Shown here one piece after another: positions 9,308-20,030 of a stretch of 20,200 nucleotides of DNA. Position numbers and translations under genes: made by a program. The stretch is taken from contig WTXD01000184.1 of the NCBI GenBank assembly GCA_022496205.1, positions 1 through 20,200 of the forward strand, read 5' to 3'. The stretch comes from Gloeopeniophorella convolvens (Eukaryota > Basidiomycota > Agaricomycetes > Russulales). The notes under the pieces were generated by a model, which ran no database searches, was not told where the DNA came from, and saw nothing but the letters and a program-made list of their open reading frames with translations. Numbering within the stretch: the first letter of the stretch is position 1; the number at the start of each line of letters is the position of its first letter.

Positions 9308-10827
9308 ATGCCGCCGCTCACTCCTCAGGCGTCCTTCACGATCTCGGACTTGCAGTCGCGAAGTTCGGGTAATAGTCAGAGTTCTCTGTCGCTGACCCAA
9401 ACGCGCTCATCACAGTCCTTCCAATCAACTGGGAGCCCTACTGGGTTCTCTGCGAGCAACCCTTTGGGAGGGTATGCTACGACCGGGACCACAACACCGG
9501 CCTTTACGGTAGGAGGACTAGGAGACCTGGACAACGACTTGGACGGCATACTGGCCGACCGTCACAGTGATCATATCAATAGGCGCACGGTGGTGCAAGC
9601 CCAGTACATCGACCAACTCGTCTCGACCCTTGGACTCCACACCCCGGCCCGTCTTCTATTGCACGATTTCGCAAAGGTGAGTGTGTTCAGTGCCGCATAC
9701 ATTACTCTATACTCATTCAGCTCTTCGCCAGATCGCTACCACTCGTGCCGAAATTTTCCAAGCCGCGCTCAGCATGTCCGTCCGGTTGCAAACCGAAAGC
9801 TTGCTGGACCAAACAAAGCAAATCATCGAGGACATCAAGGACATCAAGAAGAGCACGGAGACGACCTGGTCGCTCAACGAACTCCAGGAGGACGCGCTGC
9901 GCCAAATTATGGCGCACTCCCTGATCCAGCCCGTGAACTCTTACAAGAAGACGTTGATCCCACGCATCGAGGTATGCTACGATTGTGACCATCAACCCAA
10001 GTGAGATCTGACGACGTTGTGCTTAGCAATGGTTGGACACACACGCCGAAGACAAGCTGCAGATGTCCGATTACAAGGAGAACATTATCAAGCAACAGGC
10101 CGTGCGGGCATTCATCAGCGCTCACCAGCATGGTGATCGCAGCAATTTGAGAACTAAGGTCAGTCACAACTATTGTATGCTCCGTCCACGAGCCTTGTTA
10201 AATCGAGTTAGATTTTTGCTTCTATCGAAGCAAAGGAATCGATTACCCGCTTTTCGGAGAAAATGATCAAGCTATACTACAAAGGCCGTGATGATTCATT
10301 CACGCTCAAGGGAATCCATGCGCAGATGGCCCTCGCGGTATGTCTTTGGCACACACGTGCATTGAAGACTCCCCGGCTTACATACCCTCAACTAGCGTCA
10401 GATCACACGTTCCATACTGAAGAAGGGCCTCGGAAAAGGCGAAGAAACTCACTTCTGGGAGCATATGGAGAACGAGCTCCAGAAGCTCACCAAGTCATAT
10501 GGCCACAGCCGCAACAAAGGTGGCTGGGCTGCGTGAGTGCTGCGTGTATGAGCATTGTCACCCGGAGCTGACACGCACAACTATCATTCATGCAGATGGT
10601 ACGAAACTATCATATCGCGCGAGATGGCGGCAGACAAGGCTGCCGCGGAAGGGTCTGCCACCACATCACGCAAGCGGAAGCGTGGGGTCGACCCGCTCGA
10701 TCTCGGGGATCTCAGCGGCATCCCGGACACGGACGAAAGAGACACGCTGGACGGTTTCAACCCTACCGAAGCTGCTGGGGACGAGGACGCGGGAGACCAG
10801 CAGTACCACAACGATGAGAATGAGTAG
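9308..10827 (+). CDS. Helical protein C with Ser/Thr-rich N-terminus and nuclear-type basic motif, unknown function
   Basis: Exons are 9308-9676, 9732-9971, 10027-10158, 10212-10337, 10396-10532 and 10596-10827: 1236 nt, 411 residues plus stop. All introns are GT-AG, 53-63 nt. The first intron uses the acceptor at 9731, because the one at 9720 puts the next exon out of frame. Residues about 5-75 are rich in Ser/Thr/Gln/Gly and probably disordered. Residues about 90-335 look largely alpha-helical with alternating charged and aliphatic positions (AEIFQAALSMSVRLQTESLL, QIIEDIKDIKK). RKRKR at 360-364 resembles a nuclear localisation signal, and the last 40 residues are strongly acidic. No catalytic motif is visible. 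I recall similar anonymous proteins in Agaricomycete genomes, but cannot name a family. Its place as third same-strand gene after A and B hints at a shared unit. Gene existence is well supported; function is unknown. Confidence 0.82.
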
Positions 10828-13342
10828 GCGTCAGTTGTTGAGACCACAAAAGAGCAGCACTGCTGGTGTCAATATTGTAGTGGCTGCTTTGTACGAAACC
10901 ATATTCCATACTTCGGTTTTCAGTGAAATACACGGATGCGGTTTCTTTCCATCAAAGATGTGACCCCAGGGCCCCGCGGTGCACCCACCGCAAGCACCGC
11001 AAGCACAGCCGCGAGCACCACGAACGTGACCGTGAGCACTGCGGTCCTAGCCCAAAGGGGGCAGTTCAATGATTCAAGCCCAGCCGTTGCAATCGTCGAA
11101 TTTCAGCGTTTTCAATCGATGTTCTCAATGCCTGGCCGCTAACTATCATCTCACTAGATCCGAACGCGTGAAATCATAGATTTCGGATATCGCTTAGAAA
11201 CCGCGTTGCGGCCGCTGGCAGTGTATCATATAAGTGCCACCCAGAACGACCATATCCTTCACCACAACATCAACGTGAGTGGGAAGATCTCAAATACAAT
11301 GAGTTTACTAATGGCTTCCCCCATTGGCAGGTGCGAACGAACGGAGCTGGGGCCGGTCCGTTGGTGCGCGATGTGAACGTTGTTCGCATCAGGACTCAGG
11401 ATTCATGCCGTCGGATGACGCTTCCATGCCCTACGTGTCGCGTCCCATACTGCATCGCATCAACCAAGAGAGTATGGTTGTCATTTGAACGAGTATCGAG
11501 TATGCAATCCACGTCAAAAGCCTCGAATCACTTACTTTCCCTCCGTCCTCGAGTCCATCTGCGAGCCATTGAATAGATTGTATAGTGGCGGTACCAGATC
11601 GCCTCCCCCAGAACCCCGCCCCGCAATGGGAACACATGGACCCGACCGTTGCAAGTAGGCCATGCGAGTCTGGTGCGCGCAGTTTCCTTCAACTACCATA
11701 ATATGCTGAAATGCTGCGGCGGCAGTCACCTCAAACTTGAGGTCGCATATGCGATCCAGCCACCGGCGATCGGATCGGTACTCGTATCTTTGGTAAGGCC
11801 TGGTTCTTACAAGTTCGGCCGGTGATCACTCTTCTAGTTGTCGTGAGGCCTAAAGTTGCCGAACAGAACGTTTGTTCGAGAATCACTAACTCTTATTCCC
11901 CGGAGGACTTGCGGGGGCTGCTTATATCACCGTGGAAGTTATGGACTGGCGGCGGAAATGTCGCCTCTTGTCTGCTGGATATATGTACAGTCAATAAGTA
12001 TTTCAATGGTCTGTTCGGAAGTGCATCTCCTTCGGACACCTGTATGATATCAGATATCAATGGGACGTAGTCTGCGCACCCGCGTTTAGTACCCCAAGAA
12101 ATCTTGCTTTACGTTTGTGACGATTGGGAGTGAGAGGATCCCCACGCTTATCTGAACCTGCGGTAGGATCGCCGGCCAACAATGTGTCCGAAGTCGATCC
12201 CCATTAAGGCACTCAAATTGACCTGTCTCAGATTTTGACTTCTCACTCTGCTTACGTTTCAGGGTGCCAAAGACTGCCAGACGCAGCGCAGCAGCGGCCT
12301 TTCGACACCGAAGGCCACCATTGATGCTTATCCGGTCGTGCATCGTGTATCGAGGTCAGAAAGCCTAGTGACTCAAGCGTTTTCGAAACGTAACAGGGCA
12401 AGTTGGCTCAATGGAAGTCTGACGGCCACCCAAAGCAGCCCACGCCACCGAGTCAACGTATGTGCAGTCTCATGATAGTCATATTTCAGGCCACTAAGTT
12501 GCCCATGCAGGACAGCCCCACCCCAGCCCCCAGGTGATAGTACGCGCCTTGTAGATAAGCTTGAATAGGTGGCCTGTATCATTGCCAACATCTAGAAGTT
12601 CCACCAGCATCCCGGCTATTCCAATGTGTTCAAGTCCTCGCGAACACACTCGGCACTCGAATCGGATTCACTGGTTTTAATGACACGGCGTATCAGGCGC
12701 TCTTACCTTACGGTGTGTGTAACGACAAGATCAACACACGGTATGGCATACTACGAGGACTCGGATTATACTCGAGATAGTTGACAGAACGTTGGAGGGT
12801 GTGTGCTGACTGTTTGGTAGGCGCTCCACAATAGCCCAGAGTCATGCTAATTCCTGACGTCTCCGTGAACACGAATCTGAGATGATGTAGCTGCGCACTC
12901 ATCGACTAATCCGTGACGTTGCGCAACCAGCTGTAATGCGAAAGCGCGCACAGGAGAGACCGCCGCAGATGGCCGAGAAATCCGGTTCGAGATCCTCGAA
13001 GATGCATATCTCCGGGCCTCGAGCTGTGCTTCAAGTGAAACGTCTCGTGTCCTAGTCGTCCGCAGTCACCGAATTTTCAATTTACTACGTTTGGAGCCCC
13101 ACGGCATTCACTGTGAAGCCTGTTGAGATAGACAGGGGACTGATTGCATCATATCGCCACTCCCAATACAACTTAGTCTCAATAATATCCGGTATGAGGA
13201 TGCCGGCACCTTGCTGGGACTTGAGAGCTAAGTGCGGGCCGTGCCAGGGCGGGAAGAAATAATCACATCATGCAAAATTTGGCAGGCGCCGTCGTCACAG
13301 AGTGTTGTACGGTGTTGCCATCACCGTGCTTCTATACCAGCC
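10828..13342. other. 2.5-kb region without a convincing protein gene
   Basis: This stretch follows gene C and precedes the 3' end of the NmrA-like gene. All open frames are under about 90 codons, overlap on both strands and show no recognised family. Near 10987-11043 there are irregular short repeats built on GCACCGCAA/GCACCGCGAG-type units. A TATA-like site followed by an intron-like stretch lies at 11227-11330 (separate entry). If the A-B-C block is mobile, its right end would be expected here. I saw no transposase, reverse transcriptase or long-repeat remnants. Confidence 0.55.
11227..11330 (+). promoter_or_regulatory. Possible promoter plus 5'-leader intron, no clear gene after it
   Basis: A TATA-like CATATAAG is at 11227-11234. 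About 40 nt later comes a well-formed intron candidate (11275-11330, 56 nt): donor GTGAGT, branch-like ACTAAT at 11307-11312, acceptor GGCAG. No ATG lies between the TATA and the donor, so it would be a leader intron. Downstream, only short frames exist (ATG at 11405 or 11415, the latter open to 11576). This could be a small gene, a decayed gene or chance. Confidence 0.22.
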
Positions 13343-14380
13343 TTACAAATGCGCTTCTCTTACTATGTACCGTTTGACCGACGTTGGCTCACGACCAAGG
13401 AGCCAACGCAGGGTGTTACAACTGCCGACTAGACCCCTGGAGTGCCGTAGTGTGAGTATGTACAGCGGTCCAAACGATTTTCCGGCGCACCGTTCGTCAT
13501 AGTACGAGATCATGCGTAGCAAGGCATCGCAGCCATATGAGTCCCGAAGCCGTCCTGAATTCACCTGTCGCTGGACGGCGGCATCACGTTCTACTCGTTC
13601 AATACCGATTGGCATTCGTGCGTATTCGGTGATCCACTGGGAGACGTCCCTGTATGTCGCCATGTCGCCGACAAGTTCGTAACGCGCTCGGGAATGTGCG
13701 GAAGGCCGCGCACGTAAGATTGCTGCGGCAACTGCTGCAAAGTCGGCGAGGTCGAGGAAGCCATGCATGACGATAACCGAGAAGGGAACCTGAAGTCTTC
13801 CGGATTGCAGAGCGTTCGAAACACTAATGTTCTGCATGAGGTGGCCGGGCTGTTTTTGGTCTATGTGAGGGTCGGAAAGGAACATAGCGAAGACATGCGC
13901 TTACCTGGAGTATCGTATAGTTCAAGCCAGACTCAAAGAGATACTCCTCTACCCTGTGTATAGCACGGTCAGCTCAGGCGAAAGTGTCCAAGACCGTGTT
14001 GCGTACTCGAGCTTCGCGCGGTGGTGGGGAAGGTGGCTGATGTATGGGTGAAGGACGCTACTAAAGACGAGCTTCTCTACGTCCATCGCACACGCTGCGT
14101 CAACGACGTTCTTCCCCATTTGTGCCTCGTTGGCGAGGACGGGCCCATTATAGAACACGGTACGGCAGTTGTTCATGGCGTTGCGAAGGGATGGTAAGTC
14201 GAGGAGGTCTGCGACAACGGCCGAAACGTTGGGGCGGCCTGCAAACGTCTCCTGTAGGCGTCTCTGGGATGTGTGTGTGTGTGCCACTAGACGGATAGAT
14301 GGAGGACGGGGGAACGACAGCAATGCATTGACAACGAAGGTGTTGGTACGGGAGGTTGCGGGGATGATAACGATGGTCAT
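13343..14380 (-). CDS. NmrA-like NAD(P)-binding-fold protein (atypical short-chain dehydrogenase family)
   Basis: The start is at 14380-14378 and the stop TAA at 13345-13343. Exons are 14380-14007, 13953-13905, 13849-13491 and 13436-13343, totalling 876 nt or 291 residues, the usual length for the family. Introns are 53, 55 and 54 nt. The last is a multiple of three and also reads through; I call it an intron because removing it restores the familiar ending YYDERGLVGS...LRWLLGREPTS. Other hallmarks are VVADLLDLPSL, LVFSSVLHPYISHLPHHRAK and LEVEEYLFESGLNYTILQPG. The N-terminal Rossmann motif, normally GATGxxG, reads P7-A-T-S10-R-T-N13, so all three glycines are replaced. Family members include redox-sensing regulators (NmrA, HSCARG) and reductases. 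With this loop, weak or absent dinucleotide binding is plausible but unproven. A TTTAAAAG element lies about 45 nt upstream. Confidence 0.9.
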
Positions 14381-14421
14381 GGGTCACTATGGGGAATACA
14401 GAGAGAGATCGACCCTGCGTA

Positions 14422-14429
14422 CTTTTAAA
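14422..14429 (-). promoter_or_regulatory. TATA-like element upstream of the NmrA-like gene
   Basis: The minus strand reads TTTAAAAG about 42-49 nt before the start codon at 14380. Position and composition suit a core promoter, but fungal promoters are often TATA-less, so this is tentative. Confidence 0.3.
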
Positions 14430-15495
14430 TGGGTTGCGAGGTGGGAAGGGGACGGAATAGAGCAGGATGTTCGCGCTACCTCGAGATAGAAAACTGGGTG
14501 ATCGTGGGCGTTACGGAGACTCCACCGATTGCCACAGATGTTGGTGGCCGTGATCCGTTGGCCTGATTGCCCCAACTCAATCTCATTGTAGGCACGGCGA
14601 TTTGAGACCACCAACGAGAGGAATGAGCCAAGAGCATGGGCTCTGTTCGGCCATATGATGTTGCCATGCGTTCCCCTGAGAAGTCAGCTGAATTTGACGA
14701 AGTGGTGTGCCGTCAAAAGGTGTCGCGGTCCCGTTTGGTTTGAGCGCCCTTCAAGAAGGCTCAAATGAGCGTTCACTACAGCGCTGATTCAACTAGGAAT
14801 AGGCTTATTCGTGGGACCCTGAGTTTGGAAGCCTGAGCATACGTTGAAGAAGGCATCGAGGATCCAGGTACCAAGTGAGTGGAGGCGTTGTCACGAGATG
14901 GTATGACCCACCCTAACGCGGGACTACCGCTTTGAATCTGGAAGCAATGCCAGATATATGGGGGTGATCGTGGAAGAGTAATCATGAGTGACCGCCTATA
15001 GTAGTTTGTATTCTTCGAAGAGCGGGTGAAGTTATCAAGCGCGCGCCTAGGAGAAAGAATGGAGGTGTAAAGCAGCGGGCATCACAGCGAGGCTTGCATT
15101 CGGAGTGCCCACAAACTGTAGAAGACGTGAGGAATCGACATGCCATTGGATCAGCGGAGGATCTTCGAACCGCGTTAGTGCCTGGTACAATGTGGGTCGA
15201 GGGGCTTAACGTGGTAGCCATGTATAGTGTTTGAAGGAACATGTTCGCAACGCTGTGGTTTACGAAGTTAGAGAAGGACCTGGCGTAAATAATGGACCGG
15301 CCCCAATTATTCGAAGTTGAGCCTCCTTACTAGACGTATGGGCCCCTACGTGCTAGTCGTCGTCTTTTCCGACGCAACGGAGACCTACGGCCGCTGAGAA
15401 AGATGGGTTCGTACTAAGGCAAGCAAATTTTCAAAACCACGGAAGACTGTGGAGGTCGAAGTGAAGACTACTTACACCTCCGTCTGGTAAAGAGC

Positions 15496-15514
15496 GTATA
15501 TACTTGGTATATAC
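15496..15514. repeat. Paired self-complementary octamer GTATATAC
   Basis: GTATATAC occurs at 15496-15503 and 15507-15514, separated by TTG. Each octamer is its own reverse complement, so the pair is both a direct and an inverted repeat. It resembles a dyad binding site, but no gene is close enough to assign a role. Confidence 0.6.
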
Positions 15515-15561
15515 ATTCAAGTGACGGATGTCGACCGAACGCGGAGGACCGGTGTGAGAGA

Positions 15562-15598
15562 AGCTGCCGGATGCCGGTGCTCAGCTGCCGGACGCCGG
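15562..15598. repeat. Imperfect 16-bp direct repeat, 21-bp period
   Basis: AGCTGCCGGATGCCGG (15562-15577) and AGCTGCCGGACGCCGG (15583-15598) differ at one base and start 21 bp apart. The unit itself contains GCCGG-type sub-repeats. Likely a small duplication. Confidence 0.75.
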
Positions 15599-16399
15599 AC
15601 ATTCCCGGAGGGTTTCGTCGACGTCACGACTCCTTGCTTTATTGCTGTCGGCTTCGGAAGCAGAAAACCAAGCTTTCACGTGTTCAATTAGCAAACAACA
15701 CTTCTGTTTGTGAAACACACCCCACAAATCTCGCGGCAACGAGCCTGGTCTCTTCAACGGGGCGGGTACCTGATAACCCAAGGAGACCTAAGATCCAAGA
15801 TTCTCTCCGAGTGACCCACTTTGCAGGCGGAAGAGGTTGTAACTTTTTCAGTTTCATGGACGTTGCATTCTAGCTTACTTGGTAGCAACCCCCGCGGGCG
15901 AGGTCGTGACGGTACCAGTGCGCTCCCTACGCTGACGTTCCATATGATCACAACTCTTTTCTAGCCGCTTCCTGAAACGAGCCCGTTACCAACACCGGCA
16001 GCTGGCTGAAACCAACGCACCTTCTTCTCCTAGCCAAGATGCATAGCTACGGCTCCAGCTCCATCTAGATCAGCCAGGCTCCTTGACGCGCACGAGCCAG
16101 CCACTCCGGGTTGTCGTAAGGTTCGGCGTAACCCCGCACGGCACTACCTGGTCTCGGTGAGGCAAAGATCACATAATAAGCACGCGGTCCTTCCGGGTGG
16201 GGATGCAGACGGTTTCACTGCTGCTCTCGATAAGAAAACGCGTACCTTCCAGTTGTCGTATAGCCACCTTTTCTTCTTTGACTCTACCCAGAACCAGAGG
16301 AATACCAAAACATCTTAGAGCATCTGAATATAGAAGAGCATGGCGACTTGGCTACGGCGTAGTAGTCCTAGTACCTGGTGGCTGTGATTGATTTGGGGT

Positions 16400-16466
16400 C
16401 CAAACGTTCATTGGACGTCCGATGTCCAACGTCCAACATTCAGCGCAGCTGAAGTCAAGCTGAAGT
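16400..16466. repeat. Cluster of GTCCAA/TTGGAC inverted units and AGCTGAAGT direct repeat
   Basis: TTGGACGT at 16411-16418 pairs with ACGTCCAA at 16429-16436 (8-bp stem, 10-nt loop). Another GTCCAA lies just upstream and can also pair with TTGGAC. Right after the cluster, AGCTGAAGT is repeated at 16447-16455 and 16458-16466. This could be the edge of a small nonautonomous element or just low-complexity sequence. Confidence 0.55.
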
Positions 16467-19242
16467 TCAACAGTGTTCAATGCAGCAGCCGCGTCTAACT
16501 CCGATCCTCGGCATCCGCCGAGTCCGGCACGGCGCCCACACTACTTCTCACGAGGCCTCGCACAAGCTTCCATTTGAACACGGTACTTACTGCTACGATC
16601 CGTTGGGGATGTTTTTATTGACCTCTGTGAAGGAGTAGATCCTCAGGGCCGTACCGATGTTCCTTTGGGTTCGTTCCTTTAGGTACCTTAGCGTAAGTCC
16701 GTTCAAAGAATGATACCAGAAGGAGAGTCCGCGTACATGCTAAGGCGCTGTCGTATGGCAAGCAGGACGTAATCCCAACCAGGACCTCCAGAGGGACGAA
16801 AAGGCAGGCTGGTCTACATCATCCTTTCAGTCGCTGAACCATCACTATCATGATGCCAGGAAGTAGCAGTTGGTGAGGGGTGCGAGGTCAGACTCGTCCC
16901 CAGCTTCCGTCACCGGCGCGGAACCACACCGCAGATGCCGCTGACCCGTCGACTCGGCGTCCACTGGTGTTGAAGGGCGGCCAAACGCGAAAACACCGTG
17001 AAGGCGTTAGTGAGAGTGTGAGTGCGTCGTCCCGACTCTGGGAACTTACATAGACGCGATGGAGAGAGGTACTAGGTGAGGTTGGCGGGACGAGACAATC
17101 AGAAGATGAGATGGATGTGGGTCGGGTCGACACTGGTGCGATCTGAAAACTTCAGGCGTCGGCGGCAATCACAATCGTTGCGGGGCAGACGGGGCGAAAA
17201 AACTGCGGTTATATGACAGAAAGGAAGACAATGCCCGTGAGGGCGATATGCATATTTCACGCTGAGACTTATCCGAGTCGAAGACGTCCTAGCGACGCCA
17301 AAAGAAAAATAGACCCTGACTTCAGCCATCACGCTGGTAACGGCTTAAATGGTGGGTCCCAGCACTCACCAGTGCTAGGTTCAGCTGGCCATCGAAGACG
17401 CAGGTTGATTCCCAATGATCCACTCCTCTTGATGCCTTGTGAGGCCTGATTGTTGGCCGACCGAGATGTTCAAAAATCAGTCAATCAGTGTCGGGTGCTG
17501 ATACTCGCTTGGCACATGACCATAAGACGGGTGTGGGGACGGTCAGGGCAGTAAACGGCATCGTCATGTACAGGACATAGAGACATCTTCAGACTTCAGC
17601 AAGCCCTCAGCCAAAGCCCTTGAGGCATACTCCCGCGTCATCCCGAATTCGTCCCATAGAGGTGATCACAAGAGCAGAAATCGACTTCGATATAAAGCTG
17701 AGTAAGTGGGGTTGTGGTATCGCGTGTCGTTGGAGCCTGCGCTGTCGTTGAGCTGAATAATTTGGGAAGTTGATCATTACCATCACGAAGGGGAGATCCG
17801 GGCCTGGGGCCGCCGCGAAGCTTGTCTCTTGATGTGATGTATGGGTGGTCAAGGAGTAGACGCATCAATTATGGGAAGCGAAGACCGCATGGGCTAGCAG
17901 ATATCCCAGGGGTGCAACCATAGATGGAGCCTCTTGACGCCGCCGAGCATCTATGACATGGTCCAAAATAGCGATGACATCACCATGTCTGGTGGATGTT
18001 ATGCCAGGATGGTTGACCGGGAAGGGGAAGGGCTAGTAGCACGACTCATACACCTCACCAGCACCAGCAGGTACCAGCACCGGGCACCTCAGATCGCCTT
18101 GCATGTAGGCGCCGCCGTTTATATATGTTGTGTTACTCATTTTGGGGATGCGCAACAGGACCGGGTTTGATGACCCCGCGGAACAACAGGTGGGATAGAC
18201 AACCCTCTGGTGCATTAGAAGTTCTTTCATGTACGATGCGGTCACTGGACGGCGCCGCCCCCCAGCTTAGACCGTACACGACACCCCTGCCTGGACGCGG
18301 GACGCCGTCACCGTAAAGGGACACCGTATATAAGCACCACCTAGGAGGCCAAAATATGATGTCACCATCAAACGCACCGCGAGTGAGACTGCAGACGATG
18401 CCTGGCCGTGAACACCCACGCTAGGGGGAAGATTACAACGGGACCCAGACTCATCGCGGCTGGCGCCTCGGCGATTGTCACGAAAGGCGCTTGCGAATGA
18501 GGAAGAGCGGGTGGCCAGAAATGCGACGCCACGGGGTCTGTGCGCTAGTCACTGCAGCGATGAACATCGACCTATCTGAGTCTGCATCACGAACGACTCT
18601 CAGAAGAGTAGCTGTCATGTCAGAAGAGGCAGTCGGGAGCTCGGACGGCGCTTCGAGGGGCTTCAACCTCGTCTTCCCGAGCACCGCCGATTCAGCGAGC
18701 TTCGCTGAGACAATCGTTGCCCGCCGGAGTCGTCGACGCAGTGGGGGATAACGGACATTTCGCACCTCGGTGCCTCGGACTTTTCGGCCCTGAGAAACCC
18801 CTCCGGACAAATGCGGGATCTGAGGCTACCGCCAAATCACGTCACGTGTAGCGCTTGGTCGCGCCGATAGGCAGCTACACGACTTCTTCTAGTCAGGCGC
18901 CTCTGTTGAGTCCGAGCTCGGAGATGCGGATAGCGGATAGGCATACGTTCGTGGCATCATTATAGACTATGTATTCCTAAGAAGATATGTATTGTAGCAA
19001 GTGATCAATTGTCAAAGCATCAGGGTAACCTTCTCAGTGCTCCGGTCAACATGGACGTCATGAGAACGTTCCGGTCCCTCCAGATTCGGAATAAACAGCG
19101 GCGCAGGTATGCAGAGTATCTCACGCAAGTATATCTAGATGTATGTACAAAAGGGAGAAAAGCAGCAGGTATGGGCAAAGACCGAGAATGAAAGTGAAGG
19201 CAAGAAGGGTATGTCACAAGAATTGAAGATACTCACATGTAA

Positions 19243-19256
19243 GCGCGCCGGCGCGC
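19243..19256. repeat. Perfect 14-bp GC palindrome next to a stop codon
   Basis: GCGCGCCGGCGCGC is self-complementary and directly abuts the TGA (19259-19257) of the minus-strand gene at 19257-20030. It could form a hairpin in the early 3' untranslated region, without a loop-bearing terminator shape. A role is unproven. Confidence 0.6.
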
Positions 19257-20030
19257 TCATAGCGGGTGCTCAGAGGCTGCAGTTCTTCGATGTCTCCTCG
19301 GTGGTGTGCTCTTCGCTTTTGGCGAGGCGCCAGACGAGGAGCCCCATGGACCGAGGCTAGTCAGCAGGCGCTTGAGCAGCGGTTGCTGCCGCTTCGTCGG
19401 CGTCACCTTCCGGACAAAACTTGAGTCAGCAACATGCTGCGCGGAGAACTATGGTGGGAACGCACGGGGGACTGCACGCGTATTGCACTTGCTGGGGACT
19501 GCCGCCAACCGCGGGTGGTACGATGACGTACGTAGGGCCTCCACGCGGCGCATCGTACGTGTGATATACGACGTTCTGCATTGGCGGGGGCAGCGTGCGG
19601 GAACGACGCGGCACTTGCTGAGAATATGGAATCGGCTGTGGCGGCGGGCAGGGAGCGGGTGGTTGAATTTGGTTGATCGCATAAGAATATGTGCGCGAGT
19701 GGACAGGTGGCGGGAAGTGTGGGACCGGATGCTTGTGGCCGCGAGCCAGACTGGGAGTATGAACGTGGTCGGGAGTAGTCCGTTGCTGAGGGTGGTGCCC
19801 ACGGGAATGTGTGCGAGAGAGCGAGTTAGACCGCGAGTGCGACTGAGACTGCGGTTGGGAGTGGAAGTCCGAGAGCGGGAGCGATGGTGGTAGTCAGAGG
19901 AGTGAGAGTGGCGAGACGATGGGCTCGGAGTGTGGGTGCTTTGTGAGACGGTGTCGATCCAGTTCGAGATACGGGTCTGGGTAGCCATGTACCGCTCGTA
20001 GGCCTCGGGAGAGTAGTCGTATTCTGTCAT
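19257..20030 (-). CDS. Short Ser/Arg/Pro/Gln-rich fungal protein beginning MTEYDYSPEAYERY, unknown function
   Basis: The proposed exons are 20030-19950, 19848-19478 and 19419-19257, totalling 615 nt or 204 residues plus stop. The N-terminus MTEYDYSPEAYERYMATQ and the NWID segment match my memory of an uncharacterised family common in Agaricomycetes. The middle is low complexity: a Ser/Arg/His/Gln stretch, then Pro/Tyr/Gln-rich sequence with TYVIVPPAVGG. The C-terminus is basic (FVRKVTPTKRQQPLLKRLL). The second intron (19477-19420, 58 nt) is convincing, with a GCTGAC branch. The first (19949-19849, 101 nt) is less certain: its donor GTCTCA is weak, but it is the only splice I found that joins the N-terminal frame to the family-like C-terminal frame. 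Without it, the first frame runs open for 193 codons with Ser/Arg-rich sequence, so a frameshift is an alternative. The protein is probably largely disordered. Confidence 0.75.

Larger units (their letters stand above)
14381..19256. other. 4.9-kb gene-poor region
   Basis: No frame here is both long and family-like. The longest are about 110 codons (18478-18810, minus), 100 codons (15571-15873, plus) and 86-88 codons. They overlap on opposite strands and lack recognisable motifs, and I could not extend any by splicing into a coherent protein. Visible structure is limited to small repeats at 15496-15514, 15562-15598 and 16400-16466, and TATA-like sites near 18116-18125 and 18325-18334 without a supported gene. 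It may be old degraded sequence, regulatory or noncoding DNA, or hold a fast-evolving intron-rich gene I cannot see. Confidence 0.5.

Noticed and set aside
1930..11100. Inverted TTCGACGATT near 1937 and 11092 as possible terminal inverted repeats
   Set aside because: Only 10 bp match, with no extension and no visible target-site duplication; chance is sufficient.
18033..18245. Minus-strand 70-codon frame containing YINGGAYMQGD, vaguely hydrolase-like
   Set aside because: Only a few residues resemble such a motif; no flanking exon extends it and no catalytic triad is visible.
18478..18810. Overlapping 110-codon minus and 86-codon plus frames
   Set aside because: Both strands are open together, composition is unremarkable and no family or splice extension was found.
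19306..19893. 195-codon open frame on the plus strand
   Set aside because: It is antisense to the MTEYDYSPEAYERY gene and Arg/Trp-rich, as expected from the complement of Ser/Pro-rich sequence.
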